Source: Arabidopsis thaliana
Lineage: Eukaryota > Streptophyta > Magnoliopsida > Brassicales > Brassicaceae
Direction: 5' to 3'
NCBI RefSeq assembly: GCF_000001735.4
Contig: NC_003070.9
Location: forward strand, 434,001-498,000
Length of the DNA: 64,000 nucleotides
A model generated the notes under the pieces. It made no database searches and was not told the origin of the DNA. It saw only the letters and a list, made by a program, of their open reading frames with translations. The translations under genes were made by a program, and so were the position numbers. Positions within the stretch are counted from its first letter, which is position 1; every line of letters starts with the position of its first letter. Shown piece by piece: positions 1 through 12,197 of the stretch.

Positions 1-105
1 TATTTATGTCGAAGCAAACGATGTAAAAATGTAAACCACATATAATGATTTTGTATATAGGAAACTTCGTAGGAGGCGTAGATAAAAGAACTAGACAGCT
101 CCAAC
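1..105. repeat. Flanking repeat shared with the region upstream of NAC005
   Basis: This left edge resembles 6020-6115. Both contain GTAAACCACAT followed by GTATATAGGAAACTTCGTAG and then an A-rich GATAAAAGAAC or AATAAAAAGAAC stretch. The second copy lies about 0.5 kb upstream of the NAC005 start codon. By symmetry this copy should lie upstream of another NAC gene to the left of the window. Confidence 0.7.
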
Positions 106-1173
106 CAAATACTCCTCCTCCTACTTAGTAATTTTTTTTGCTAAATACAGCTTATTAGTTCGTTATAAGAGTTACCAAGGAGTAGTAAAGCTAAAGTATT
201 AGCAAGTTGCAATTTAGGATTTTCATTAATTAATTGAACAGTGAAGTAGTGGTGGGCCAGGACATGTTACCAAACACCAACAACGACCAAATCTAAAATA
301 TGTGAGCTAATTGGGCCACGTGGAAGCATTTTAATTACACGCGCCGTGCATACTTTTCAACCAAGGCACAGTTTCAACTTTCAACTAAGGCCATAATATT
401 TTCTGGCCATAAAATATTCTTTCAGATTTAGAGAAAATGTTTTTTTTTTTGTTTTTTTTTTAAATTTTAGAGAAATGTTTGGTAACAGTTTGCTGAAATG
501 ATTTTGATTTGGATTGGTTGTATTTAGCCAAAGAATCTTGTTCATTATTTGTTAATAAAATAAAAAATCTCAAAATGAGGAAGAAAACAAAAAGTTAGCA
601 TCAGTCAAATGGGGTTTGGACTCAAAGATAAAAGTGACAATATGCTGCACGTAAGATGTAGACTAAAAGTCTTATAGAAAACTCTTGACATTATTAAAAT
701 CGAAGCATCTTGATTTGATATTATCCTTGTTTCCTTTTGTTGAGAACCTGACATCTTTTGTGGGGATTAGGTAGGACTATAGCCTCAAGGTTGATTGTGA
801 TCATTTTCATCTTTTGTCAAAGAAAGTGACCATTTTATTAGTTGTATCGTGTATGAATTGAAAATTATCCAACTTTCTCTTCTCGGACTTCTCATCACAA
901 ATTTACCGTTTTTATATATTGGACCAACATAAAATAGGGAAATTTTACACAAAAAAGGATAGACATAACATTTTGGTAGTTGTATTAATTGAATTCATAC
1001 AACTTTATCTTCTCTAACAACTTCGTATCACAAATCCACCCTTTTTATATAGAGAGAGTACATACATGAAGTCACACAATCTGATCAAAGTTTACAAAAC
1101 AAGATAGACATAACTTATATTTCTACAAATTTGGAAAAGTACTAAAAGGTGTTCTTGGTCTCATCTATTGTTA
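106..1173. other. Intergenic region 3' of NAC004
   Basis: I see no gene here. The stretch 650-780 resembles 3440-3545, with shared words such as CTTTTGTGGGG and AGGTAGGACTA or AAGTAGGACTA. The segment around 820-920 (CCATTTTATTAGTTG followed by ATCACAAATTTACC) recurs at about 970-1040 and again at 3770-3845. This is therefore duplicated 3' flank of the NAC genes. The last part probably holds the NAC004 3' UTR. Confidence 0.6.
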
Positions 1174-2775
1174 TCATGTTCTTGAGATAGAATAACATTG
1201 GTGAATTTTCTTGACTAATCTGTGTATCATCCTGTAAACGAAACTAGCTCTTTTCTTCTTGACAGACTCTTCACCCAATTTATGCTCTCGAATCACAGTC
1301 ACTTGACCCGGACCTTGGCTCACCTGCAAAATATATTAAAGAACCAACCATTTAAATAATTTCTCTAATCTGGTCTCAATGTTGTGAGTGGTGAAATTAA
1401 CAAAGTAACATGATTAGCATTTAGAGTTAAATGAGATAATAAATCTCACCTCTTGAGTTAATGACACTAGCTGGACTGTTGAGTCAGGAGAATGTTGAGT
1501 TTGGTCTATCTGATGATTTGAGCTAGCAAAACTAGCACAAGTGCTCGAAGTTCCAATAGAATTCTGTCATATGAAACAAAAACTTTAGCTTTCTGATGTC
1601 AAATCTGAAAACAGAGGATTATCAAGATGCAGAGTAAAATTTTGCTTACTGTTTTAGGAGATATCAAATCAGAATCATTATCATCACTGCTATCATCACT
1701 GAAGACACCAGTTAACGACTTTAGAGGTGTGTAATCGCTGCGATGATCTTGCATAAACATGATATTCCTCTGCTCATCACCATCATTATTCAACCATGTT
1801 TTCCATTCCTCCTCAATCGGTGTAGTTGCATCATCGATTTGAGATTCTCCCTGCACATTAGCAAAGACACCAGACTGACTTGAATTCTGTAATTCTTGGC
1901 TGTGAAACGACGAACCCTGAAAAAGGGGAGGAACACTAATGTCAGATATTTCAAAGTTTCTAAAGACAAAACAGAGAAAGTTTGAGATTCTCCCACCTCA
2001 GATCCTCCAGAACTGTTCACAAGAGGGATTAAAGAGTGAATCTGTTCAATTTCACTACCAGTAGAAGAAGAAGAGATCTCTGTCTCTTCACCCTTAAACT
2101 CAACTTTGCAGACTGTATACGTCATCATCTGTACAAATAATCAAATCAAAACACGATCACCACCACAAAACACCAGAATTAGGTCAATTAACAAGAGAGA
2201 TAGAAAAAACCCTAGGAATCTGGAATTAGGTCAATCAACAACAAAAAACCCTAAAAGTTTGGAATTGAAAAATTACCTGATTAGGAAACAAGGACGTAGC
2301 GTGATACTCGTGCATAACCCAGTCGGTCTTTGAACCATCTCGATTCTTAAAAACCAAAACCCTTTTCTCACCGATCTTCTCACGATTTCCTCTTTTGCGC
2401 ATGACAGTCATTGTTTTTCCAGTTTTCTTCCAAAACCCAGAGTTTGTTCTTCTTCTCTGTTGATCACCTCTGTTATACTTCATCTCCTTAACACTAAAGA
2501 AATACCAAACCCCATCTCTCGATTTGATCATCGACTTGGCTGTGAAAAAAGAGGGAGAGGAAATCAGAGCAAATGATTTCGAATTCGATACAACAGTTTG
2601 GGAAAAAATAACTCGACTTACAAGGTAAATCCCAAGGCTCGAAGCTACAGATATCGACTGTGCTAATGACTTCATCGACATGGCTAGTGTCACTATCGAG
2701 ATTTTTTGGCCGGAGGTAATGGTCGACGATCTCCTCGTCGTTTGGACGGAATCTGAAACCCACCGGATTCATCAT
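1174..2775 (-). CDS. NAC004: NAC-domain transcription factor, upstream tandem copy
   Basis: This is a nuclear sequence-specific transcription factor. Joining 2622-2775, 2277-2539, 1997-2128, 1650-1916, 1450-1563 and 1174-1323 keeps one frame and gives 359 residues. The NAC domain fills residues 1-150. It starts [20 protein letters not shown], then reads WDLP at the first exon junction, [15 protein letters not shown] and [10 protein letters not shown], and ends in the [13 protein letters not shown] strand. WKKTG replaces the usual WKATG, as in a divergent Arabidopsis NAC subgroup. The C-terminal half is acidic and Ser-rich, with a basic tail (VKKKRASF) and no membrane helix. The start is the first of two adjacent ATGs. 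The tandem paralogue lies upstream at 3951-5559 and shares every intron position. Assignment to ANAC004 rather than a neighbouring NAC number rests on remembered gene order. Confidence 0.88.
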
Positions 2776-3950
2776 TGTCCGAGAGCGACTAAAGTTTCAG
2801 ATAAAAGACAAAATTGGTGAGAAAAAGTCAAAATATGTAGCAGAGAGGTTTCGCCATTAACGATGCTCTGCAAGTTATGTGTGAGTTTTTTTGTTTTTAG
2901 GAGGAAGACGAAGTGTGTGTTTATAATTTTTTATAAAAAGGCTGTGACGGGAGTAAGTGACGTCAACTATGACCAGATGATGGGACCCACTAAGTGGATG
3001 ACGTCATGTATGATGAAAGCAGGACACATCACACCAAGTTCACATGGCGGCGGCTGGCACTTATCCTAATGACCCCACCATGATTTTTCCAATCCCCACA
3101 CACTTGTTTTATTTGTTTACACTTTCTGACAAATTCTCTAAATACTCTTTTTCATTCCGTTTTATTTTACCGGATTAATGACATTTTCACATTCCGATTT
3201 AGTATAATTTTTAACACGTTTTATAGTAAATACATAGTAAAATCACTTTTTTTAAAAGTCGGTAACGTGGAAAATAATAAAACAACTGGTAAAGAAAGAT
3301 AAAATTTATCAAATTGAATGATGACGACCGTTAAGACGTTCAAATAAAATAAAAGTTATGATTAGTCTAATGGCGGGTTTTGGGCTTAAACATCTAACAT
3401 GACAAGATATTCGCGTGGCACACATCTATAAAAGTCCAAAAGAGACTCGTGACATTGCTAGAATTAAGATTAAAGCATCTTTGATTTGATGATACTGTTA
3501 TTTTATTTTGTTGAACGAAATCTTTTGTGGGGTTAAGTAGGACTAGCTGACTAGATGAGTAGAGGTTGATTGCTACGAAAAATTGTCTATTTTGTTAGGT
3601 TGATTGCTACAGCTTTTGATATCCATATTGTATCTCTAGTTTTCTTCCATTAAAAAGGAGGGAAAATCCGAATATTTTTCGGGGATTCTAAAATAAAACA
3701 AAACAATACATAATTATGGGAGTTATTATGTCACGTTACTACCAAAAAAAAAAAAAAGATGTGGTTTGACCATTTTGTTAGTTGAATCAAATGAAGTGAT
3801 ACATCTTTCTTTCCTCTAACCACATCTTATCACAAATTCACCATTATATTTTAATATATCTCAGGGCACACATACAATGTGTAAAAGTTACAAAACCAGA
3901 TAGACACATATTACATACTACTACAGATTTTGGAAAGTACAAAATTGATA
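2776..3950. other. Spacer between the NAC genes: NAC004 promoter and NAC005 3' flank
   Basis: The part next to NAC004 carries two perfect TGACGTCA palindromes at 2958-2965 and 2999-3006. The distal part, 3430-3860, is the counterpart of 650-1060 downstream of NAC004, so it is duplicated 3' flank. A short open frame at 2863-3069 has no protein-like features. Confidence 0.6.
2958..3006. promoter_or_regulatory. Paired TGACGTCA bZIP-type sites upstream of NAC004
   Basis: Two identical 8-bp palindromes TGACGTCA start 41 bp apart, about 180-230 bp upstream of the NAC004 ATG. This is the core bound by plant bZIP factors (TGA class and C/S1-type). Binding here is inferred. Confidence 0.45.
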
Positions 3951-5559
3951 TCATGTTCTTAGGTGAATTTTCTTGACGAATTTTTGTATCATCCTGTGAA
4001 AGAAACCAGCTCTTTTGTTCTTGATCGTCTCTTGACCCAATTTATGCTCACCAATCTCAGTCCCTTGTGCATCATTATCAATACCGGTTCCCGGTGTTTT
4101 GCTCACCTTAAATCACATCATAGAACCCAAAATGCTGTGAGTACTGGCACAAAGTAGCTTGGTTAATTAGCAGTTTAGAATGGTTGGTCTTTAAGAAAAG
4201 GAGATGATAAAGCTCACCTCTTGAGCTAATGACACTAACTTGATTGAGTTAGGAGATTCCTGCAAGTCAGTGATTTGGTATAGAGGATTTGAGCTACCAA
4301 AACTAGGACAAGTGCTTAAAGTTTGAATGGAAATCTGTCGTATTAAACAAAACTATAGCTTTGTGAGAAAAAACTGAAAACAGAGGAGATAGTAAAGGTA
4401 AAATAGGAAAATTTTGCTTACAGTTGTTGCAGAAATCGGATCAGAATCACTACCATCGGTGCTATGATCACTGAAGACACCGGTCAATGGCTTTTGAGGT
4501 GTGTGGTTGTTGCGATCATCTTGCATAGAAACAATCTTACTCTGCTCATCGTCATCATTAAAGAAGCCTTTGAAATCATCACTCAAAATATTGCAGAAGT
4601 CCCTATCTAGTGCATCCACATCAAGAAAGCCAGAAAACTGACTTGGATTCTGTGATTCTTGGCTGTGAAACAACGATCCCTGAAAAAAGGAACAACGTAA
4701 CACAGATGAAAAAACTATGTGTACGAGATATGATTTTGAAGATTTAAAAGAGAAACAGGGAAAGTTTTTGAGATTGACTCACCTCTGTCTCTACACTCAA
4801 AACTCCAGAATTGTTGGTAGGAGGGATTAAAGAGTGAGTATGCTTAATTCCACTACCAGTAGCAACTGAAAATTCTCTCCTTTCACCCTTAAACTTAACT
4901 TTGCAGAGTGTGTATGTCATTATCTACAGATCAACTCAGCATAAATGATTACCATAAACTCAGATTTTTCCCGTTTACGAGAAATAAAATCACGGTAAGA
5001 AAACAACAACAACAAGTTAAAGAAGCCTAAACAAGAGAATCGAAAAATGACCTGATTAGGAGACGAGAACGTAGCGTGATACTCATGCATAGCCCAATCG
5101 GACTTGGAACCACCGTGATTCTTAAACACCAAAACCCTTTTCTCACCGATCTTCTCACGATCTCCCGTTTTGCGCATTATATCCATGGTAACGCCAGTTT
5201 TCTTCCAAAAACCAGACTTGGTTTTTCTTATCTGTCGATCACCTTTACCATATTTGTTCTCCTTACGGCCGAAGAAATACCAAACCTGATCTCTTGTTTT
5301 CATCCTAGAATGGGCTGGGAAAGACAGAACATGATCAGAAATTACCGGGATGATACAACAGTTGGGAACCAAAGAAAAACAAACACTCGCGTTAGAAAGA
5401 CTTACAAGGTAAGTCCCAAGGGTCGAAGCTACAAATATCAACTGTGCTAATGACTTCATCGACATGGCTCGTGTTACTTTCGAGATTTTTCGGTCGGAGG
5501 TAAATGTCGACGATCTCCCCGTCAGTCGGACGGAATCTAAAACCCACCGGATTCGCCAT
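3951..5559 (-). CDS. NAC005: NAC-domain transcription factor, second tandem copy
   Basis: This is a close tandem paralogue of the gene at 1174-2775. Exons 5406-5559, 5052-5314, 4783-4923, 4422-4679, 4218-4334 and 3951-4106 join in frame to 362 residues. The first two exons are exactly as long as those of the neighbour (154 and 263 nt). The protein starts [20 protein letters not shown], so the usual DEE of subdomain A reads DGE. It then has [38 protein letters not shown] and the [13 protein letters not shown] strand. The C-terminal part is acidic, with a repeated TGVFSD element also present in the paralogue, and it ends in a basic tail. It is predicted nuclear with no membrane segment. The name depends on remembered gene order. 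Confidence 0.88.
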
Positions 5560-6019
5560 TTTTCAACAGCTACAAAAAGGTTCAGATCAAAACTAAGAGA
5601 GGGAAAGATATCAAAATATGAAGTAGAGAGCTTTCTCTATGGTCGCTCTTCGCCCGCTCGTCTACAAGTTTATATCATAAGAGCAAGTCCAACAAAGGGA
5701 TTTAAAGCATATCTTAACTGTTGAGAACCAAATTTAAAAAACTACCGCTGGTCATGCTCTAAGCAGGCAAGATGGGTTTGTGCGCTTATATAAGGCACAA
5801 TAAAGGAGATCCTAAAAAAAAAAAAAAAAAAAAAAATTGAGATCCTTGGTAGATTTCGTCAACTATTTTACGGACAGGTTTTGGACCCCATAATGCAGAT
5901 GTTGGGTCACATAATTTCTTTCCTACCAGATCATCTTCTTGATACCCTACCCACTTAAGTCAAAGTGCGCTTAGTCATGTGATGTGACAGTTACTCCTAA
6001 CGTTAACGTCAATGGTTAA

Positions 6020-6115
6020 TTTATCTTGAAGCTTATATAAGATCACAAAAAGTAAACCACATTGAAATTTGTATATAGGAAACTTCGTAGAAGTCGTAAA
6101 TAAAAAGAACCAGCC
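6020..6115. repeat. Second copy of the NAC upstream-flank repeat
   Basis: It matches 1-105, including the 20-nt block GTATATAGGAAACTTCGTAG. It marks the upstream end of the NAC duplication unit. Confidence 0.7.
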
Positions 6116-6438
6116 ACAAATATAAGGATTTGCCGAGTATGGAACATAGCATACAATACAATGTGAATATTAAATTACAAAAGACAAAAAAAAAGAGGGG
6201 CGCTTACATATACATTCATAAATTCCTCAGCTCTACATACACACATCTGCGGAGTAGAAGAACCACTTCAACTTGAAAAATGCTATACCATTTTCTTACT
6301 TATATAGGGTGTGACTGATAAAAAATGGACGAAATGAGATGAAAAATAAACGAAGAAAAGTGAAGAAAAGAAAAAGCAAAAAGCAGAAGAATTTTCTCTC
6401 TCATGTATTTGAAGTGGGATGAATTCTTCCTTTTCACG

Positions 6439-6529
6439 TTGCTTTTTGAAGAATTGGGAAGAAACAAAACCAATTACTTTTTATTGCTTTTTGAAGAATT
6501 GGGAAGAAACAAAACCAATTACTTTTTAT
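6439..6529. repeat. Two perfect copies of a 45-bp unit
   Basis: The unit begins TTGCTTTTTGAAGAATTGGG and is followed at once by an identical copy with a 45-bp period. It lies between NAC005 and the permease gene and looks like a simple local tandem duplication. Confidence 0.9.
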
Positions 6530-6756
6530 CTGACTGGTTACATTTAAGTACAACACAGAAGAATTCTTTTTCTTCTCACTATTTTTCTTCTATAGAAGAC
6601 TACCAGTCAGACCCATAGTTGTGATACTGTTTGTTTTTCAATGATGCAAATATGGATATTATAACTATTATTAAATTACATAAGTGTGGAAATAAAACCT
6701 AGCTATAAACACTGGTTCTTGAAAAAAGAAAGCATATATGCAGAGTGAGCTATGAT

Positions 6757-8459
6757 TTACTTGATAAGGAAGAGACCAATCGCAGTGACGATGAGTGTTG
6801 AAGGCAAACCGAATTTGAAATGTTTAGTGAAAGTGAGAGTGTATCCATGGCTCACTGCTCTACGAGCTTGCTCACACACTATCAGGTTTGCTGCTGAACC
6901 AAGCAACGTCAAGTTTCCAGCCACTGTGCTCACCCACGCCAGCAACAACCACGCCTTCTTCTCCTCCTCCCTCCCCATCGCTGATGCCGCCACTCTTGCT
7001 CCCAACAAAAGCACTACAAACGATTAAAAAAAAAAGAAAAAATAATCATTCGCATGGTCTTGTGGTTCCTTTTGAATCAAGAAATTGTTCGTGGAGCCAA
7101 CCATACATGTTTGGCTTTAAAAATAATGACATTACCGGTTGGTACATTAGAGGCTACATTGGAGAGGACAAGAATCACAACTGCTAGAACCGCGATTCCT
7201 TTGGCTTGATCAATTTTGGCATATGGCTCCATTAGGTCCCATAGAGCGGTAGGGATACCAGTTTTGTTGAATCCATCAACGGTTATGAACATCCCGCAGA
7301 AAAAGATCAAAAGCGAATACGATACCTGCAAAAGTTACAACTTTGATAAGATCTTTGAATTGTATCTCTAAAGAGTTTAAGAAAATTTGGTTTTCACCTT
7401 CTCGAGAGACGGCCTTGCGTCTTTGAAATCAAGAACCACGAGTGCTAGAGCCGCGGTAATTGCGGTCCACGACATGTTTAAACCCATAAGCAGAGATATT
7501 AGCATTCCTAATGTGATGAAATAAACACTTGATTTCCATAAAACTCTTCTCCATCTCTTGGTCTGGAACATATTGTTGGTATTATTGCTCTCTCCTTGAG
7601 ACTCTGCGTCGTTGTGTTGTTCTCTCGACGCATTTGAATTGCAGCTTATTAACTCGCTCTCACCCGCTGAACCCGCTCTGTTTCTGAGAGTCTCGGCGGC
7701 ATCCATTCTCAAGTTCGAATCTTCGGATGAGACTGGCGAAAATGTAGCTGGCGAGAACCTATGAGATTGGACATCTTCTTGGGCAACAACTTCAGAATCA
7801 GCATTTTGTACTTCTTCTTCATCCTCTTTATGATCTGACAATAACCGCCAATACATACCGAGAAGAAGCATAGCGTTAACGGTAATACCAACAATCATCG
7901 CAGGAAAAACACCAAGAAGAAACTCCCAAAACGGGATCTTGCTTTGAACCGCAATAACAAGATTCTGCGGATTCCCAATGGGAGTAGCAGAAGAACCAAT
8001 ATTCGCACTCGTGGCTAAAGCGAGCAAAAACGGGTGAGGCGGGAGATTCTTTTGCCTAGCGATCTTCAACACAAACTCGGTTAAAACCACACAAGATGTA
8101 TCGTTAGTAAACAGAGCGCTTGAAACAGCGGAAACAAGACAGACTCTACATAGCAAGTCTTTCGGACCTCTGCTTTTCCACGAAAGCAATGTGCCTAAGT
8201 ACTTGAACATATCAGCTCTCTCAAGGTATATACTAACAACCATCGTTCCAAAGAGAAGACCGAGTATCGGGAGATCAATGGCTGCATAAGCTTGTTCCGG
8301 GGTTATCACTTGGAAGATAACCATTAGCATTGCACCGAACAGAGAACCGGCGGTTCGACCAATTGGTAGGAATGGTACAGAGGGAAACACTGCTAATATC
8401 CAGAAAATGGCAAAGGCAACTGAACCTAAGACCAGCTTTATTACTGGAGCCATTGCCAT
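6757..8459 (-). CDS. Lsi2-like permease of the ArsB/NhaD ion transporter superfamily
   Basis: This is a polytopic membrane protein of the ion transporter superfamily that includes bacterial ArsB and NhaD and the rice silicon and arsenite effluxer Lsi2. The substrate here is unproven. Exons 7398-8459, 7136-7325 and 6757-7013 join to 502 residues, the length I remember for At1g02260. About ten hydrophobic segments are visible. The family signature occurs twice: [13 protein letters not shown] with [16 protein letters not shown] in the first half, and [14 protein letters not shown] with [10 protein letters not shown] in the second. A hydrophilic acidic and Ser-rich loop (about residues 205-295) separates the halves. 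The first true ATG gives [14 protein letters not shown] longer upstream reading would need a TTG start. A likely 5' UTR intron spans 8621-8717. Confidence 0.9.
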
Positions 8460-9300
8460 TTTCTTGCAAATATTTCTTGAAAGCTCTCTGATCAATGATC
8501 GAAAAGCATGGACTTTGTAAACCCTAGTTGGTGATTTTGATGAATCAAATATCTGATTAGAAACCCTAAGATCTCTGATAAACTTGAGGACGTTGACCGA
8601 TTCCCAATAGAAGAATCGTCCTGTTGAAAAAACAAGAAAAGGGCAATCAGTTACGAATTCAGAACGACAAGTATTGGATAATCAAACAAACTTGACCAGT
8701 TTCATGGTTAAACATACAGTTTCTTAAGGAGGAATCGAAGGCAAATGAGTGACAAAAATTGAAGCAACTACATAGATAACACTCAGAGTAAGCGAGGACT
8801 CATCTTTATTATATTGTCCCGAGTCCCCACGACGAACTTCACCAAACCAAAAAAGTCAGCCCTTTTCCAATTTTCTTTAGTTTCCAAAAAGTGAAGACAA
8901 GATACCGAGAAGAAGTCTCTCTGTTGTGTTCGCTGTTTCAGATCTTTCTTCTTCCCCTTTTTCAATTTTCATGAAATTAACAATTTGACCTGCCACGTCC
9001 TTTAGATTAATTAAAGTGTTTTCTTTTACATAACAGCCAAAATTGAAGTGTTATAACGAGTCAACAAATCCTACACGATACTGTATTTTAAAAATAATTA
9101 AAATTTAACTTCATCTTATTGGCTTAACATTTTAAATTTATCACTTTTACTCCACTAAAATTTGATTCATGAAAATAAATAAAAAATCTTTAAACAGACA
9201 AAACTATACAGCACACTCCATAAGGTTCGTAAAGATGTCTCATTGCAAATCTCAATCTCATTGCTTCTTTACATTTACAAGAGCCGTAATTAAACAAAAT
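8460..9300. other. Permease leader and promoter, then nuclease 3' flank
   Basis: 8460-8800 holds the 5' UTR of the permease gene with a probable intron (donor ACT|GTATGT at 8717, acceptor CAG at 8621). 8960-9300 is AT-rich and contains no gene I can support. Confidence 0.6.
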
Positions 9301-12197
9301 TTAGCTACAAAGCATTTTGACTGGAGAGAATTGTACGGTGAGACAAGCATGATCGGATATATTGTAATTCTCCGGCCACAATCCTTTCTCTGCTTCTTGT
9401 GGAAACAAAATTGCTTTATTCACTTTCAATCCGATTGCTTCATCTTCTCCTTCTTCTTTCTTACTCTCCATCACACTCTCTTTGCAGTTTCCAGGTTGAT
9501 TTACCATCGTCATGTTCCAAATTTTCTGACATTACATAACACAACACATCAGAGTCTTGATTGACGTTTTAAACAAAGCTACCGGTTTGTGATTTCTGTT
9601 ATGTACCAATTGGTTTAGTTTTATTTACCTTAAGTTCTTCATAGTCGAAGACACCATTTCCATCAAGATCAGCTCGGACCCATAGCTCTTTTGTCTCTTC
9701 GAAGCTAAGTCCATGTGGAATACCCGTTAGATTTACCTACCACACAATATCAAATTTTGTTGTCAGCATAAAAGTCCATTCGTCTTTGAAAGAATTTGTA
9801 AAAATCTGGAAGAACTTATTTGATCCTTATTCTACTGTTATGATAAGTGAAATCTCTAGATGATCACAAAGTTTTTTCAGAAGTGTCAAATTCCAATTAG
9901 AATGTGCAAATCTAAGATTTTTTTATCAGCATTTGTGGAAAATTGAGGTCTACTTTTTCCTGAAGAGAATGTATTTACCTTTTGAAGTGCTAGGCAAAAG
10001 TCAGAGTAGGTTAGTGAATCACTGTGATTTTTTGCCCCAAGAAAAGTAAAGGCATCGTCCTCGGCTATGGAAGCTTTGTGTAGTTGATACTGGAAGAAAC
10101 CATCAAGAGAAATCAGAAATAGACAAAATGAACATGAAAATATCGTTTAGGAAAAAGTAAATTTGGAAAGAATGAGACAAGACATGGTAAGTATGATGTG
10201 ACTTTAACATTTTGTAAAGGTATAGTGCTTAATATCTTAGTTTTCCGAATATCTCACCTTGATAATGCTGAAAACAGCTTCCACCCAACTTGTTCTCAAT
10301 GGTTTTCTTGAATCACTAGGGTTACAGAGCCATATGAAATCAACTCCGCAAATATTTCCCCTGTGGTTTCTGTGGCTAACCCACTGAAGAAATAAATGGA
10401 AGAATGACGGATAAGGATGTGTCTTTTACAATATGAGGCGTTTTAAATAACAGAAGGCTGGAGGAAGTTTTTTTGAAGAGATGTTTACCCTATGAGCATC
10501 ACTGTCGGTATACTGATGAGCATCATCGTATGATGAAATAAACCCTTGAGATCTCAAAAATTTGTAGACATGCCCGCGTTTGCTTCCATTCCAGTCACTG
10601 CAATAAGCATAATTCAAAAGTCTGTGATTACATTGAACTGGCGGATGGACACAATATCAAGACTCAAAGACTAGAAGCTAACCCGCAGAGAATAATGGGC
10701 ATGTGATTAAGTTTATTTTCCTTTTGGTAAGCTTCCAGATATTCAAGAATTTTGTAAACCTGTGAAAAGAAGCAATCAAATTAAACTATCACAAGATTCA
10801 AGGTGAACGGTCTCAAAATGCAAAATGATGGAAAGGATGACCAACCTGATGCAGTCTTACAATAGACAAACTAGAATCGTGAGGAAACAAGAGGTGAGTG
10901 TTCACTATAATAACTTCTTGTTGAACGTCTTGCTTTCCATTAAGCGGAAAGGGAATAACTGTTTTGACATGTAAGAGCTGAGCAACACGGTCTCCAAAAT
11001 CGTTAAAGAGCAGCTCCCGGTAATTTACAACTTTAAAATGGTCCTTATGAATGGCTGTTAAAAGACCTGTAAGAAAGATATTCAAGTCCACAAATGAGAC
11101 ATCAAAAGCGAAGAAGCCTATCTTTCATCGCATGCGATCAGCTAGAGGAGTCCAAACATATAGCATTGACTTTGAATTTTAGACAATATTTCTACTCCAT
11201 CCATAAGATTGCCTTTTAATACGGCATCCTACTAACAACGACGTTAAGATCATATAAACACCAACAAGAACACTTTGACACCAGAAAGATCCTGAACTAC
11301 CAGTTTCCAAGTCATGAAAAGGTATAGATTTGGACAACCCTACACTATTTACTGAAGCATATCAAGCAGTAACATTGAGCCTCTTAACTTTCTAATGACT
11401 CTGGACAGAGACCATATTCAATCAAAAACATGATAAAAAATAAAGAATCTTACCATCACCACGACTGTTTGTTCTAGCCAACTGATAAATAGTGTAGCCT
11501 GAAGATGAAAGCTGGTGGTGGTACATGTTCACTAATTCCTCATTCCCAACCCAAACTTCCTACGAACAGTCACAATTGCTAAGAGTCAGCTTAACAAAAA
11601 AAAAAAAAAGTCAAAATTTGACTCTTTCTAAGAGACAAAGTGTGTACCTGGAGACAGATAACTGAAGAGCGTTGATGGAGTAACAAATCTAAAATCCTCT
11701 GGTTACGAGCTAACCAAAGCGTGCGGAAATCGCTCTCTCGAGTGCTATGATTCTGTTAATAACACCCAACACAATCAACCAATGTCGTCGATTCCAGAAT
11801 CAACAAGGTAAAGAGTGAAGAAATCAGAAGAATAGAAGCAAACCTTTTGATCAACGCGTTTATAAATCGGAGCCAAGATATTGAAAGTGGTACAAGAAAT
11901 ATTCGATTCCACCATTGAAGAAGCTAAGTTGGAGTTGAGTCTCTGCACAAACAAACAAACACAATCGGCGAATCAAATCTCAGAACAAACAAAAAAAAGA
12001 AGGAAAGTGGAGGAAGAGCGACGACGAACCATAACTGAAAGCGGCTTGTTGTTTCTGCCGGAGAGTAGACCGGAAAAGTAGATCGGAAGAGGAACAGCAG
12101 CGAGGACGACGAAGAGGGAGAGTGGTGAAGAGAAGGAAGGGATGAATCTAGACCGTAGAATCAAGCTCAGCCTGCTTCGATTCTGATGGCTTTGCAT
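9301..12197 (-). CDS. EEP-family nuclease/phosphatase with an internal EF-hand pair
   Basis: This belongs to the endonuclease/exonuclease/phosphatase fold and is closest in style to CCR4-like deadenylases. The substrate is unknown. Eleven exons join to 484 residues: 12030-12197, 11844-11942, 11648-11752, 11454-11559, 10846-11066, 10683-10759, 10489-10597, 10258-10383, 9979-10089, 9629-9736 and 9301-9525. Catalytic motifs are intact: FNILAP near residue 76, VICLQE with Glu125, VNTHL, CGDWN (Asp260, Asn262), DFIW (Asp309) and SDHA (Asp468-His469). Residues 340-408 form an EF-hand pair, the first loop degenerate and the second a complete DLDGNGVFDYEE (397-408). The N terminus has a hydrophobic stretch (about residues 24-45) that may be a signal anchor. 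Intron 1 starts GTTCGT, a weak donor, but only this join keeps the frame. I remember the locus as At1g02270, a calcium-binding EEP protein. Confidence 0.9.

Larger units (their letters stand above)
5560..6756. other. NAC005 upstream region and 3' flank of the permease gene
   Basis: No gene is visible. The segment contains an A24 run at 5814-5837 bracketed by the direct repeat GAGATCCT (5806-5813 and 5840-5847). It also holds the flank repeat at 6020-6115 shared with the left window edge, and a perfect 45-bp tandem repeat at 6439-6529. An open frame through the 45-bp repeat (6403-6618) exists only because 45 is divisible by three. Confidence 0.6.

Noticed and set aside
8460-8495. Extended permease N terminus beginning IRELSRN
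   Set aside because: It needs a TTG start. The first ATG is at 8459 and yields the expected 502 residues.
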